A stretch of DNA of 64,000 bases from Arctopsyche grandis (Eukaryota > Arthropoda > Insecta > Trichoptera > Hydropsychidae). Positions 49,640-62,069 of this stretch are shown piece after piece (the first letter of the stretch is position 1; each line of letters starts with the position of its first letter). The notes under the pieces are model-generated. The model ran no database searches and was not told the DNA's origin. It saw nothing but the letters and a program-made list of their open reading frames with translations. Where the stretch lies: the NCBI RefSeq assembly GCF_051622035.1, contig NC_135355.1:25213986-25277985 (forward strand), in the 5' to 3' direction. The translations under genes and the position numbers were made by a program.

Positions 49640-51249
49640 ATACCTATTAAATTTAAACTAATATTTATATTAAATCCAAACAAATAATTTATTGATTTAA
49701 GTGAAATATGTAATTAAAATTATTTTTGATAGTATTCACTAAGTACATGGAACTTAAATTCAGGTGCTTAATATTACACTTAATATTATACTTAAATTAC
49801 ACTTAATATTATATAATATTAACTTAACTTTGTTTTGAGTACTTTTAACTTTATTTCGAATACATTTAACTTTAAAATTAATACTATTCACTCGGTACAC
49901 TTTAACTTTATTTCCAATAATGATACATTAAATATCATGCACTGAAATTTAGAAAATTTGAAAAATCTAGTAAAAAAAATTTAGAAAATTAAATTTGACA
50001 TACATATGTATGTATAGGTACATACATAGATATTACCATGAGCTTTTAATTGAATAGTTATTTTAATTCAGCTGGCAATTGAATGTTTGGGATATTTTTG
50101 AAAAATATGATATAATTTTGTTTAAAACTGAGTTGGCAAGGTTTGTCGTTGCATTTTTGCTTTAGTTCTATTGTGAAATATTTCTAACCTATGAGTAACC
50201 TTCCGGGATTGGAAGCATTACTCAGTAGTTTATAAGTTCACTTGTCACTGTATACACTTTTCGTTGTGTTCATTAGTCGTTCGATCAATAGCCGTGTGCT
50301 CTTTTATAATGTGTTCAGTTGTCTGGTCACTCTCAATAGATTTTCGTTATTTGGCTCTTTGTTTGAAAAAGGTTCCCAACCATTGCCTTAAACATTCATT
50401 GAAATATTTTAAATTCTCACAAGAAAAAATGTACATATAAAATAAATAATGATCATTGGATCAATAATTTTGTAGTAGAATAGATTTAAAACCTATTGTG
50501 AACATAATTTATATGTAATTAAAATATATAAAAATTGTTTATTTGATGGCATGTATTTCCAAATCAAGTGGGACAATTTCAGGTCACTTTTTTCTTATTT
50601 AGGATATAATTTAGTGTTTTTATATCGTTATAAATTTGACAAGTCGCAAAGGCGTGAATTCCACTCTACAAAGGATGACTGAAAGTCACGCGTGCGAAGC
50701 CTACGTGACCGATTGTTATAAAAGAGTACCTACCAAATGGGATTTCTGGAAAACTTTTGATTCCACAAATCCACTTAAGCAAACCCTTTGTTGTTTTTTT
50801 GTGAATTCTGTTGAACTTCTTAATATTATTACAATTATTCAAAATATGTATACATAGTTGAAACGCACTTTTAAATCCATGCAATATTCCGAGTGCGTTT
50901 TATTATGGAGAGACCCATTTCGTTGTTTGCCTCCCCCTCCTTACCCATTCCTAAATCGTACACAGACTTGATGGATGGTGGGATTCGATGTCGGATTCGC
51001 GGCAATTTCGCGAGAAACGCATACCTAGTACCATCGCAGTTCGCTTTACGCAAATCCATTAATCTCTCGGTTACGCTCGAACGTAACGAGTGGTCCAATT
51101 AAGACGCTCCTATCTCGGGCTAACGACCCCCGATATAGTCAAATACATATTATATACATAATAATCATATTTTTAGAGACTTGTCGCTAACTTGAATTAT
51201 TTTATTAATTAAAAAAAAAATCAATAGAAAATTAAAACATATTTACTAC
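49640..51249. other. Non-coding stretch
   Basis: AT-rich to about 50630. 50640-51120 is unique and GC-richer, with overlapping short ORFs on both strands and no domain seen. Confidence 0.45.
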
Positions 51250-51690
51250 GCTAAAGAAAAGATCTTCGAACAAAGTGTTTTTCCAGTAATGACGTATGGA
51301 TGTGAAAGTTGGACATTGAACGCCAAAATGTTACAGAAAGTCTAATGCATTCAAAGCAGTATAGAAAGATGTTCGCTCAGCATAACAAAAAGAAATAGTA
51401 AACGGATTACATGGATGAGTAGAGTGACAAGGCTCATCGATAGAGTGGAGAGAGTGAAGAGATTTAAGTGGCAATGGGTGGGTCACGTAGCTAGAAGAAT
51501 GGAGGAAAGGTGAACAAAGGAAGTCCTGGAATCGTACCAGAAAGATTGTAAAAGAGTGAAAGGAAGTCAGCAAGGAAGACGTTTATATTAAATTGGAACA
51601 ATATGTTAAGTGAGATGCATGAGAGTTACGCAAAACAGAGAGAAGCGTATTGGAGAGGCCTTCATGGCTGTAAATGGTGATGATGTACAT
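51250..51690 (+). mobile_element. RTE-clade LINE 3' fragment
   Basis: Broken frame: FEQSVFPVMTYGCESWTLNA, then RITWMSRVTRLIDRVERV, WQWVGHVARRMEER, a stop, TKEVLESYQK, and YAKQREAYWRGLHGC. This is the same RTE C-terminal end as at 41880-42370, less decayed at its end. It ends in GGTGATGATG. Confidence 0.85.
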
Positions 51691-53550
51691 ATGTATGTAT
51701 GTACATATCTATTGGATGATTGCATAAGTTCGTGCCCGATTTTCATAGATGGCGGTAAATGATTTTAACGGTTATATGACAAGAGTTTATGCAATATTCC
51801 AATATATTCATATATAAATCTTATGTAATAAAAAAATATATACATACATATATGTATTTTGTATGTATTATAATACATTATATTAATACAGTTTTTTTTA
51901 TATAATGCATTATACATACGTAGTTGTGAAATATAATATATCACTGTTGAGCTCGTATAACTTCTTTTCTCATTTTTGACGTAATTGATGATGGGTCATG
52001 ATATTTTAATATGTTACATTTTTGGCACCTCAAAGATGTAGATCATTATTCCTCTCGCTGTCACTCAATGTCGACGTCCTATTGTATGTACAATGTATAA
52101 TCGAAATACGACCTTATTCGTTCGTCAGGTAAATTAATTAGAACTATTTTTGATTTTCACTTATTTAAACAACATTTTGATTAACGTCTCTTGAAATATA
52201 ATATTTAATCCAATTTTCATATAAACATATATGTACATCCATATTATTAACTCATTATGTAAACGTCTTTCACTTCAAAAAACATCAACGTGCTCTTTAC
52301 GAAATGTTTATATACATATGTACATACGTACGTTTATGTAACGTGGGTATTTTCCAATAAAAATATCCCTATTGTGTTAAAAATTTTCTTATAATAAATT
52401 AAAAATAAAATTCATTCCATAAAATAAACTCAAAATATAACATTCATTATTATAATTATGCGTTCAATGTTTTGTTTTCTGCGGCATAAAAAATATGATT
52501 CTTACATTTTACATTAACATAATAGGTATTAATTATATTATATATAAATACATAAATTGTATTATAAAGTAAAAACATCAATAATATTTATGTGATGTTG
52601 GCGCATAATATCTTGGTTTATAAATTAGTATTAACTGTTTCCTAAGACTATATTTCATGTCTTGTCTGCAAGATGACCGCAAATGTGTTTCCACATACTC
52701 CGTAAATTCACACTGAATTATATTTCTCAGAATCCATGCAATACAAACTGTGCGATACAGATACAGAATTAATTTATTATCGCTAGATGCTATAATGGCT
52801 AGTCTAATTTATGAATTTCGATTTGAATTCACTTTGAATATAATTTTATTATGATAAAAAAAAGAATATTTGATTTTTATAACAACAAAATGGAAGACGT
52901 GCGTTTTATATTTACATACACAAATTAATTTTATTTTAAATCTCCATAATTTTATTTACGTCAAGGACTTCACCGATCATTCAAATTATCTCTACGCGCT
53001 GAGTACTTTTCCTTTTTACTTGAAATGACGAAAATCTCGCAACGTTTCAAAAGAAAATTTACGACTAGTCGAAAATTTATTACACATCGTGCATACGAAC
53101 GATCGAAAAATCGTGAGGCGCACTTTCCGCGCTTTTCCTTAAATTTCTTCGCCCATTTTCCGCGGCCCCGACACTATAAATCACGGCCGATGGTCACCAT
53201 TGTCCCATTTGCCTCCTGACACACAAAAATTCACCGGAGAAAATATGTAAAAGATATTCATTTCGAACATATGTATGTATGCGGTTTCGAAAAAGATAAA
53301 CATACATATGTACATATAAACGTGTGTTACATACATATATTATTTCGGCCTCCTTTTAGTTTTTCTTATGTACAGCTGCGGAAAACCACGATGAGGCATC
53401 GTAGTTGTTCTTTTTTTTCAGAAACTTTTTATTACATTCAACCGTATTGTTGAATGAAAATACATACATACATTGAGAATCTTACAAGCATTTCACTTAG
53501 AGTGCAAAATCAGCAAACGTTCAACAAATAAAATACATATATATTAAATG
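51691..53550. other. Non-coding stretch
   Basis: Mostly AT-rich with TACATA tracts at about 51690, 52310 and 53265. 52970-53230 is unique and GC-richer; its ORF at 53025-53219 has no domain and is not called. Confidence 0.5.
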
Positions 53551-53757
53551 GGTCTACGTGACGAGACAGAATGTTAAATGACAGAAAACGCAAATATCGG
53601 AAGGCAAAGATCGAAAATCGAAAGATCTTAAGTCGAAAGATCAAAAAAAAAAGGTGCATGGTAAGCGGTACATACTCACTTAATTTGCGCGAGCAGGATA
53701 CAACAAGACAAGAGGAACATGCTTTTCCTCCCGTATTCTGCGCGCGCACATTAATAT
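53551..53757. mobile_element. 9-bp-TSD element, family GGGTCTACC, truncated copy 3
   Basis: Begins GGGTCTACGTGACG and matches copies 1 and 2 through CGGAAGGCAAAGATCG and GGAACATGCTTTTCCTCC, then stops near 53757 without a right-hand inverted end. Confidence 0.75.
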
Positions 53758-54800
53758 TGGAATCTAGAGTCGAGTATTTTATCTTTCATTTTTAGTACTT
53801 TTCAGCTTTCAAATCTCTCTAAGTAGTCGTCCAGTTCAAATCAAAAGTCAAAATTACGTATTTTCACTTGTGATTTTTTCCCACTGTTAATACTATATTA
53901 TATTGAGTATTTTCTATTGAAACATGTTTATTAGGATAGTGTTCTGGCCACACTATTTTTTGATTTCGTTTAAAAGAGTTAATTGGATGTGTGGTGAATT
54001 TTAAACCGGTAAAATTGTGACCAAAAACTTCGTATTAGTAGAGCACAAATTTGTGTTGTGTGCGCTGCATCATTGAACGCTGCATCATGTGCGTCATTGT
54101 ATACAACGATATAGTGGTCACAAACTTTTTTCAATGTGTTTTTAAATAATTTTGTAATGAAATAATTAGAAGGATTTGAATTTAATAATATATCCGGAGC
54201 CGAAAAAGTAATCCGGGCCCGGTATACAAAATGCATACAAAAGTTATGTTATGTTCAGTTATCAAAATGTAATAATACTTTCCGATTATAAACAAATTGT
54301 CATTTCCCTCGCAACGTTGAATATTATTATTACGAATAACAAATTACATACATACATACATACATACATGCATGATGTACATTTAACACACTTTTCCCGG
54401 GGAAGACGATAGCCTAGTTGGTAGCGCGTCTGCGCCTCGTGCCTCGTGCCCCAGTTTCGAATTAATTTAATTTTTCAAATATCATTAAAATATAATTAAA
54501 TTTAATTAAAAAATATTTATTTAATTTTAATTGTTTAATATGCAAACAAAAAAAGTGGTTCAAAACCTCGCTAAATAAAATTATTATTACGTATTTTTAT
54601 ATGGCGAGAAGGAAAAAAATTAAATTAATGTTTAAAAAAAGGCCATTTGGAAATTCAACGTTGGCTTCATCGCTAACTCTCTGAACTCAGGTATAAGAAA
54701 ATATTTGTGTTCACGCGAGCGTACGCAGGTTTGATTCCGATTGAATTTATACATATTTTAGGCTTTTTATCGATTCATTATAATGTTCTGCTAGTGCTAG

Positions 54801-54899
<99 letters not shown>

Positions 54900-55085
54900 T
54901 AGCGTCTTTATTTATATAAATAGCCTACATACATACATGTGTACATGTAAGATTTGATTTTACTGTGCTGTACTTTTTTTACGAGTTTGTTTTCATAATT
55001 TAATTTAAGTAAAATAACAAAGTCTTTAATATAAAAATATGTATATTTTTTAAAATTCAAATCATATAACAATGTTCATGCTCAT
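53758..55085. other. Non-coding stretch with (CA)n run
   Basis: AT-rich. A tRNA-like segment at about 54405-54465 (GATAGCCTAGTTGGTAGCGC) could be a SINE head, but the B box is poor. A nearly pure CA run spans 54804-54896. Confidence 0.6.
54804..54896. repeat. (CA)n microsatellite
   Basis: Continuous CA dinucleotides with a single interruption (ATACAC) in the middle. The ORF through it is a Thr-His low-complexity artefact. Confidence 0.97.
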
Positions 55086-55526
55086 TCAAATTAACAAAAA
55101 ATTAATACAGGGTCGATAGTTGGAAATTAACTCGACCACTTCATTGGTTGTTGTATTATATATAAAATTCATATATCCATCTGAAAAGGTGATAAAGTTT
55201 TGTTTTAACATGACTTCATTTGTGATTATTGAAATTAATTAAAATTTTATATTTTAACATTACTTATGAAATCAATCATTTTTTTTAAATAGCATTGTAA
55301 TGAACATATGTAAATTTGTATTTTATACATTAAAAAATGTCAACGTATTTTAATACTTACTGCCATTGATGTACATGTATATCATACTAAGATCTAAAAC
55401 AGCTGCACCTATCCACCGGGTATATTCTAGAGGTTTCGGAAATCCTTCCATTGTTTGGTATTTAAGTCCAATCGTTCTCCATGCATCTCGTAACCGAAGT
55501 CCATATCAAAACCACCACCGAACCAG

Positions 55527-55784
55527 CGATCGACGAAGTCTTAAACATTTAATTGATTTTAAATATAAACTTGACCTGTTAAGATTTCGTTTTAATTGCA
55601 TTCACTTCCATGAATTACAGGTTAAATCTTTTGATTTGTTTACAAAGGAAATAAAAATACTTACACCGATGGGGCAAAAGAAAGATAGCATGGGTGTAGC
55701 TAAAATTGGTGAATATATATACATTACTGGAGGTGTTCAAAAGGTGGACGAAAATTTTAATGATATTGGTACAGTTGAAAGTCC
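55527..55784 (+). repeat. Inverted duplicate of a kelch exon and its intron
   Basis: On the plus strand this carries AAATTGGTGAATATATATAC-type kelch exon sequence (VKSFDLFTKEIK, TPMGQKKDSMGVAKIGE, YIYITGGV), the upstream intron end, and the AIDEV codons of the preceding exon. It is an inverted copy of 56089-56345 on the minus strand. Spacer about 305 bp. This copy keeps the GG doublet that the other copy has lost (RG). Confidence 0.85.
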
Positions 55785-57630
55785 ACTTATTCAGATTTGC
55801 ATCATAAATCTCCAATGATTTTAAATATGTATAATCAGAAAATTCACCGTGAACTCCGCCAGCCACATACATTTTTCCTTCATTTACATACATATGTATG
55901 TACATACATCACTAGCTTGGAGAACGAGTACCCAGCATTGCGGCCATACGACTCCAGCTGTCTGTATTTTTGTGTATTTTTCATAAATTATACAAAAAAT
56001 ATGTATCGACAAAAATACAGAATCATAATTGTTTGAGAGTTGTAGAGTTGACAGTTGACAGTTGAGAGTTCAGTTCGTTTATACAAACCTCTCAACTGTA
56101 GCAATATCATTATAATTTTCTTCCACCTTGTGAACACCTCTAAAAATGTATATATAATCGCCAATTTTAGCCACACCCATGCTATCTTTCTTTTGCCCCA
56201 TCGGTGTAAGTTTTTTTATTTCCTTTGTAACCAAATCAAAAGATTTAACCTGTAATTCATGAAGGTGAATGCAATTAAAACGAAATCTTAACAGTTAAAG
56301 TTCATATTTCAAATGATTTAAACATTTAAGACCTCATCGATCGCCTCTTGTTTATTTGATTTTCCTCCGAAAATATACAAATTTCCGTGTGAAACTATCG
56401 TCAAATAATCGATAGAAACATTTATATCAATTTCTGTCAGCGTAGTCCACGTATGTATCATGTAATGGGTGATAGAATTGAACTGTACATTTATTCTGAA
56501 ATAACGAATTTAGTGTACCATCGGATTGTGTATCATGCGCAACATCAAAATTTAACGTATTTAATAAAATGCATCGATATCTTACAGAATCCTGATTGAA
56601 AGATCCTACTTCTACTATTGCAACTGGGTAATATGTTATCAGATGTTCTTTTCCTGGCAGAACTGAAAAGTTTATACATGCTATAAAAAACGCAATTAGG
56701 CAATAATCAGACGTGCGTAGAACAATATCTGAAAGTTTGACGTAATTGTATTACCAAGGTTAACCAGAGACTTCTTCACCAGAAATGATATTGATTTTTT
56801 TTCCCATTTTTTTATCGTTGCAAATTCATTGGTTTTTATATTAATTTCCAGACCCTTAAATATATTTAAAATAATGCACAATTTTTTTACCGAATTAACG
56901 AAAAGTGAATATAAAATGATCAATTTTAAATTTCATAATGGCATAGCGAGTTACATATTAAATGGGGTCTCAAATATGACATATCGTTATTATATTAAAT
57001 ATTTATCTTGAAAACCTACGGGAGAAAATGAAAATATTATTGCGAAAAACAATAGCTTTTGACCACCATGGGTCATAATCGGGGTTGGTCATATTTGACC
57101 ACTTTAATCTAATTGAAAACTGTCAATTACACCTCCTATAACGAATAGACTTCCATCGGCAAATACAATCTTAATTACAAATAAAATTGCAATGTTGATA
57201 GTGAGGTTCATAATCTATGCATTGGTAGTTTTTATGAGAATCCAAATATTGTAAATTAATAATATATTTTAAGGCTATGGAGAGTGATTTTTAATTGTAA
57301 TAAAATTTGTGTATAACACGCATTTTTTAACAATAATTTGGTCCTTTAAAATAAGCAATACATCATGTGTTTATCCAATTAGGCACTTACATACATGGCA
57401 TGGGTGTTCCAAAAGTTCAACTATTCGTTTTAGGTTCGTAAACCTCTAATGAATTACTACGATAATCCATTAACTTATTTATTCCTCCAGTGACGTAAAT
57501 TTTTCCTTCCAATACATTAATAGTGTGCTTATATCGTTTTTTGAGCATATGAGCCATAAATGTCCAGCTATCTGTTTTTGGGTCGTACCTTAAATGAAAT
57601 GTAAATGATTATCATCATGGCTCATCAGTA

Positions 57631-57871
57631 CTAAGCCCGCTTTAAAGGTCAAGGAATTCGACCCTCAAAGCCCTCAACATGAGGCCACCACCACCCCAAC
57701 AAATACAATCTAAGAGACACTTTCGTCGGAGAACGAGACGGTTGTTCATGAATATCGCACAAGAACAACCGCACATCACTGCTCTAATGAAAAAAACCAC
57801 ACTGTACATAACCAAGTACAAAATATACAACAACGGATGAACACATAAAGCACACATGCGTTAAATGTGAA
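57631..57871 (-). mobile_element. R1-type LINE 3' tail insertion
   Basis: In reverse it matches 28690-28900 (CATGAACAACCGTCTCG, GGTGGTGGCCTCATGTTGAG, CTTTAAAGCGGGCTTAG-type end). ATGGCTCATCAGTA at 57617-57630 and 57872-57885 is a perfect 14-bp target duplication. Lies in an intron of the kelch pseudogene. Confidence 0.93.
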
Positions 57872-58663
57872 ATGGCTCATCAGTATGAAACATGCACTTG
57901 TAGAATGAGCGATGAACGAAAGTAAATTCAATAATACCTCTCAATTGTGTCAAGTATTTTAAAGCCTTCCCCACGACCACCAGTCACGTAAATATATCCA
58001 TCAATTTCAACGATTTGTTCATAATTAATTTTTTTGCCCATCGGTGCCAGATTAGAACATGTCTATTTTGTCAAGTTGAAAACGACGACCTTGAATTTAT
58101 GAAATTTAAATAATAATAATATTATGTAAATTTTGCAGCAATACCTCATTCGAATATTCATCGGTGTTTGTTTTCCCACCGAACATTAATATTTTTCCAT
58201 TGTACATACACAAAGGGCGAGCACATTGACGGTTGTGTCTTCGGTTGTAGATGAAATCTTCGGTTGTAGATGAATTCTCGCAAATATTGACCACAAATCT
58301 TTCTCCGGATCGTAAACTTCCACGACACACACTTTCTGGAAAATCAGTATTATTCGAAATATAATATTCAACTATTCTTAGCTGTGTGATGTTATATTTA
58401 TTGTGTTTGTACCGGTTGTACAATGTCATATCCAAAACTTACCATTGTATATCTATGTACTGTTCATCCGACTTCGAATTGTCTCCCGTCGCTACCTGTG
58501 AAAATTAAAAAAATGAATGAAACACACATATGTTTATAATTTGACATCAGATTACTTGTCATTTAATATATTACCAGTTTCCGAATGACCAAAGGTTACA
58601 ACAGCCAACAACGTTAAGACAAATAAACTTTTAAAAACGATCATCTTGTATTTACAATATATA

Positions 58664-58902
58664 GGTGACACGACAACTCGTTTACAGATTTTCCGTAAGC
58701 CGATGATGCGCTCCAGGCATTACGTATACGGCCATCTCTTTCTCACCCCGTCTGTTCACCATGATCTCGTTTAATATGCCATTACGTATGCAGCATGCAG
58801 ATCATGGTGAACAGACGGGGTGAGAAAGGGATGGCCGTATACGTAATGCCTGGAGCGCATCATCGGTTTACGGAAAATCTGTGAACGAGTTGTCAGGTAA
58901 CC
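58664..58902. mobile_element. Palindromic element with perfect 9-bp TSD
   Basis: CAATATATA at 58655-58663 and 58903-58911 flanks a 239-bp segment whose arms of about 95 bp are almost perfect inverted copies (TTTCCGTAAGCCGATGATGC, CACCCCGTCTGTTCACCATG). Ends are GGTGAC and GTAACC. MULE-like by TSD length. Its near edge is 11-20 bp from the kelch leader ATG, so it occupies the promoter or 5' leader. Confidence 0.92.
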
Positions 58903-58911
58903 CAATATATA

Positions 58912-60185
58912 CATAGGTATGTATGAAATAGGCAACGAACGGTTACTAATGCCATATTGTATTTTTCCATTGCGTTTTATATTTTTGTTTATCTCTCCAA
59001 CGCGTGACAGTCTATTTAAGATACTAACTAGATCAAAGGTCAGTGTTAAAAATTTAAGACATAAAGGTGGAGGTCATCAGATAAATATGTATATATTATG
59101 TTATAATAAATATGTGTGGATGTGTATTTTGGAAATCACTTGAATACGCATATAAAACTGAAACGTAATATCAGTTACTGAAATGTTTATCGACATAATA
59201 TAACATTTTTTTTTTTAATTTTTAAGTTGACCGGAAGTGGTAACTTCCGCTTATACATATGAAGTTGTTAATTTTTCAATTTGTTTTTAATTAAATTATC
59301 TCCTAAGCCGCTTATCGGATCGGATTGAATTTTGGATGATAAATTACATAAACTTACATTTTGTAAATATTTTTACCTCAACAAAAAGTGTTACTACTAC
59401 TTTAGAGACTTAGTAAAAGTACTGTACTGTACTTTAAACAAAAAGAGCTTGTGAAAAATCAGTAAGTGAGAATTTTTCCTCTTAGAAAAACCAAAAATGT
59501 TGTGACAACAATACTTTACCTATACTACTGAAAGAACGTATTGGGCTAAAAATTTATATTTGTTTTCTTGATGTATTAGAACCTTCATATGTGCACATAT
59601 GTAATTATGAAACTGGTCTAAGTCAAAAAAAAAAATTTAAGTCGATTTTATCGTTTAATATCGGTTACATTGTAATACATATGGAATTGATTAAAAAAAT
59701 ATATTTTTTTTTTACTTAGACCACTTTCATAATTATGGGCACATATGTATGTATGTATTAGAACTTATAGAATTTGTTAATTGGAAGTAGTTTTTTTACT
59801 CTGACCTTATAAATTATATCTATCTTCTCAATATTTTATACTTCTAATATTTATAGTGATTTTAGATTGTTTAAAATTTTTGAACAAAATCCGATAACCG
59901 GAAGTACAACTTTAGTCTTTGTGTGGGATTCCTTAATTAGTGCTAAAACTTCTATCGAAAATGTTGTAATAGCTGGCATGTGTGAATGACATACATATGT
60001 ACATAATAGCTGAATTATCGAATTTTGTTTTCTATATTTTTTATAAGCTCATAATAATCTAATCTTATAATATATAATTTCGAAAGAGACTTTTTATGTA
60101 TGTTACTATGTCAGGTTTAATGTGTGTAAGGTTTGGGTGGTAAAATCCGTGACGTTATCGAAAAAATCTAACTTTCTATGACGAC
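58912..60185. other. Non-coding stretch with dispersed repeat
   Basis: 59140-59345 resembles 61205-61395: CTGAAACGTAATATCAG, TTTAAGTTGACCGGAAGTGG and CCGCTTATCGGATCGGAT have counterparts there. The rest is AT-rich. No gene seen. Confidence 0.5.
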
Positions 60186-60189
60186 GATA

Positions 60190-60425
60190 TCGATTCCATT
60201 TTCGACTTCGATTCCGTTTCCAGATTACTTTTTCAGTTCCGGTTCTGAATTCCTGTTCCGTTTCATTGATCTGGATGCCTTTTTCATTCCCTGGTCCGGA
60301 TTTCTTTTTCAGGTTCGGTTCCAGATTCCTTTTTCAGTTTCAGTTCCGGATTCCTTTTTCAGATTCGTTTTCGAATTCCTCTTTCAGTTCCGGATCCGGA
60401 TTCCTTTTTGAGTTCCGGTTTCCTT
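60190..60425. repeat. Degenerate tandem repeat, TTCCGGATTCC type
   Basis: About eight loose units of 24-30 bp built on GTTCCGGATTCCTTTTTCAG. The Phe-rich ORFs across it are low complexity. A short (GT)n follows at about 60439. Confidence 0.8.
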
Positions 60426-61140
60426 ATATAAAAAATCGTTGTGTGTGTGTGTGTAATTCATCGCCTTGCTTTCAGTTGGCAACAGGCTTTAAAATATGTG
60501 GGGAAATTTTGCAGATGGTACCGAGTTGTTCTTTGATCATTAAATTTAATCAAATTAAATTTGATCAAATAAATTTAATAAAAAAACAAATGAACGTTTA
60601 TTAGATTTATATTACAAATACCGAACGAACCCAGGTAAAACCACTAGTAATTTATACTCGTAACCACTAGTAATTTACACCACATAGAAGTGGGGACTTC
60701 AAATTTCAAATGCGCTTGGGGCCCCCCATTTACATACTTGATCCGCCACTATTATCTTGTATACGCTACTATTTACTGACAGCCGGGAAGGAAGTAGTAA
60801 CTTTATTCAAAAGGTAAAAGTATTAAAGAAAATTGGAGTTATTCGAAATAAAGTTAAGGTGTACCAAGTGAATAGTATTTTTTTAAAAGTTAGAAGTATT
60901 TGAAATGAAGTTCCGTGTATTTAGTGAATACTTTTAAAAATAAATTAATTATATACCATTATATATTCTCCTTTTTTATAATCCTCAAATAAATAGATAA
61001 AGTCATGGGATGATTACATCCGAATTTTTTACTTTATCTACATATGTATGTATGTACGTAGTAACAATAGATGAAATTTTGTGATCATGCGAAAATTCGA
61101 CCTCGAGATTTTGACTGATTCGAACTCAGAATCAATCACC
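60426..61140. other. Non-coding stretch, transposon ends
   Basis: CCACTAGTAATTTA occurs twice (about 60640 and 60663). GGGGCCCCCCATTT and TGATCCGCCACT at about 60718-60749 resemble the end of a hAT-type element, with no partner end found. Confidence 0.4.
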
Positions 61141-61462
61141 GATTCACAATCATTTAATGATCTAAAAAAAATGTGTGTGTGTGTGTCTGTGTATTTTGGG
61201 GATTTTTTGAACACCGTTAGTCTTATCGAACTGAAACTTAGTATCGGGTACTGAAATTCTTATTGATACGACGTGAATTTTATTCAAATATTTAAGTTGA
61301 CCGGAATTGGTAGCTCCCCTTATAGGTATCCTTTTTTTTAAGTTTTTGAATCCAATTATATCCCAAACCGCTAACCGAATCAGACTGAAATTTTTTATAT
61401 TCAATATTTCATTATTTTATTTTTAACAAATATTAATAGCCGGGTAATACTAGCTGTATTAC

Positions 61463-61970
61463 CCGGCTTCGCTCAGTATTTATAATATAAACCGCTTAAA
61501 CATGACTAATCTAATAGTAAACATTTTATTCAAAAAAAAAAATCTAAATTTTTTTCGCCTTCTAGGGCTTCGCCCTCGGTGCCCCCCTGAGCCTTTGCCT
61601 TCTAGGGCTTCGCCCCTCTACGCCCCCTTTAGCTAATGCCTTTTAGGGCTGCGCCCCCGTGGGGGTGAATCCATTGAATCGAAAAAAAATCAAATCGGTG
61701 CCTATGAATCGAAAAAAAAAATCGAATCATTTGTTCGATGACAGCTGCGCCCCCCTTCGGGGCCCCACAAGGCTGCGCCCTCTTCAGGGCCTCATGCGGC
61801 TGCGCCCCCTTCGGGGCCCCATGGGGCTGCGCCCCCTGTGGTGCCCCTAGTGGGGCCCCATGAGACTACACCCCTCGCGCCCCCGTGGGGGTGAATCCAT
61901 TGAATCGAAAAAAATCAAATGGGCGCCGATGAATCGAAAAAAAAAATTGAATCAAGTGTTCGATGACGTC
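61463..61970. repeat. Composite GC-rich tandem repeat in a dispersed repeat
   Basis: After the ATTACCCGGCTTCGCTC start, 61560-61640 has GGGCTTCGCCCTCGG-type sequence. 61743-61850 holds about four units of 27-28 bp based on GGCTGCGCCCCCTTCGGG. The stretches 61655-61741 and 61884-61968 are direct repeats of about 85 bp (TGGGGGTGAATCCATTGAAT, ending TGTTCGATGAC). Related to 29425-29900. Confidence 0.8.
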
Positions 61971-62018
61971 ACCAATCTACGGACGACGAACCAACCATTC
62001 AACGAACGAACGAACCAA

Positions 62019-62069
<51 letters not shown>

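Larger units (their letters stand above)
55086..58644 (-). pseudogene. Secreted kelch-repeat gene, degenerate
   Basis: The first exon (58575-58644) encodes MIVFKSLFVLTLLAVVTFG, a strong signal-peptide-like leader. No BTB or BACK follows. Exon-like kelch blocks on the minus strand: 58145-58335 (EVYDPEKDLWS, later KILMFGGK), 57938-58089 (GYIYVTGGRGEG), 57391-57588 (RYDPKTDSW, GKIYVTGG), about 57130-57172 (SLFVIGGV), 56586-56662, 56333-56495 (LYIFGGK), 56089-56249 (YIYIFRG), about 55785-55990 (KMYVAGG), 55361 to about 55515, and 55086-55180 with a stop. Defects: TAG at 58063-58065, TGA for Trp at 57417-57419, a 19-bp tandem duplication (58239-58276) shifting the frame, and an inverted exon copy. 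A kelch-only secreted protein is unlike the KLHL array. Recent pseudogene, or two merged fragments. Exon list approximate. Confidence 0.7.

Noticed and set aside
53025-53219. 64-codon basic ORF in a GC-richer island
   Set aside because: No domain, no splice partners; the island is noted but not called as a gene.
54707-54919. ORF rich in Thr-His
   Set aside because: It is a translation of the (CA)n microsatellite.
60178-60604. Two overlapping Phe/Ser-rich ORFs
   Set aside because: They are read-through of a degenerate TTCCGGATTCC tandem repeat.
61659-61850. ORF with LRPLRGP-type repeats
   Set aside because: Product of the GC-rich 27-28-bp tandem repeat, no start context or domain.
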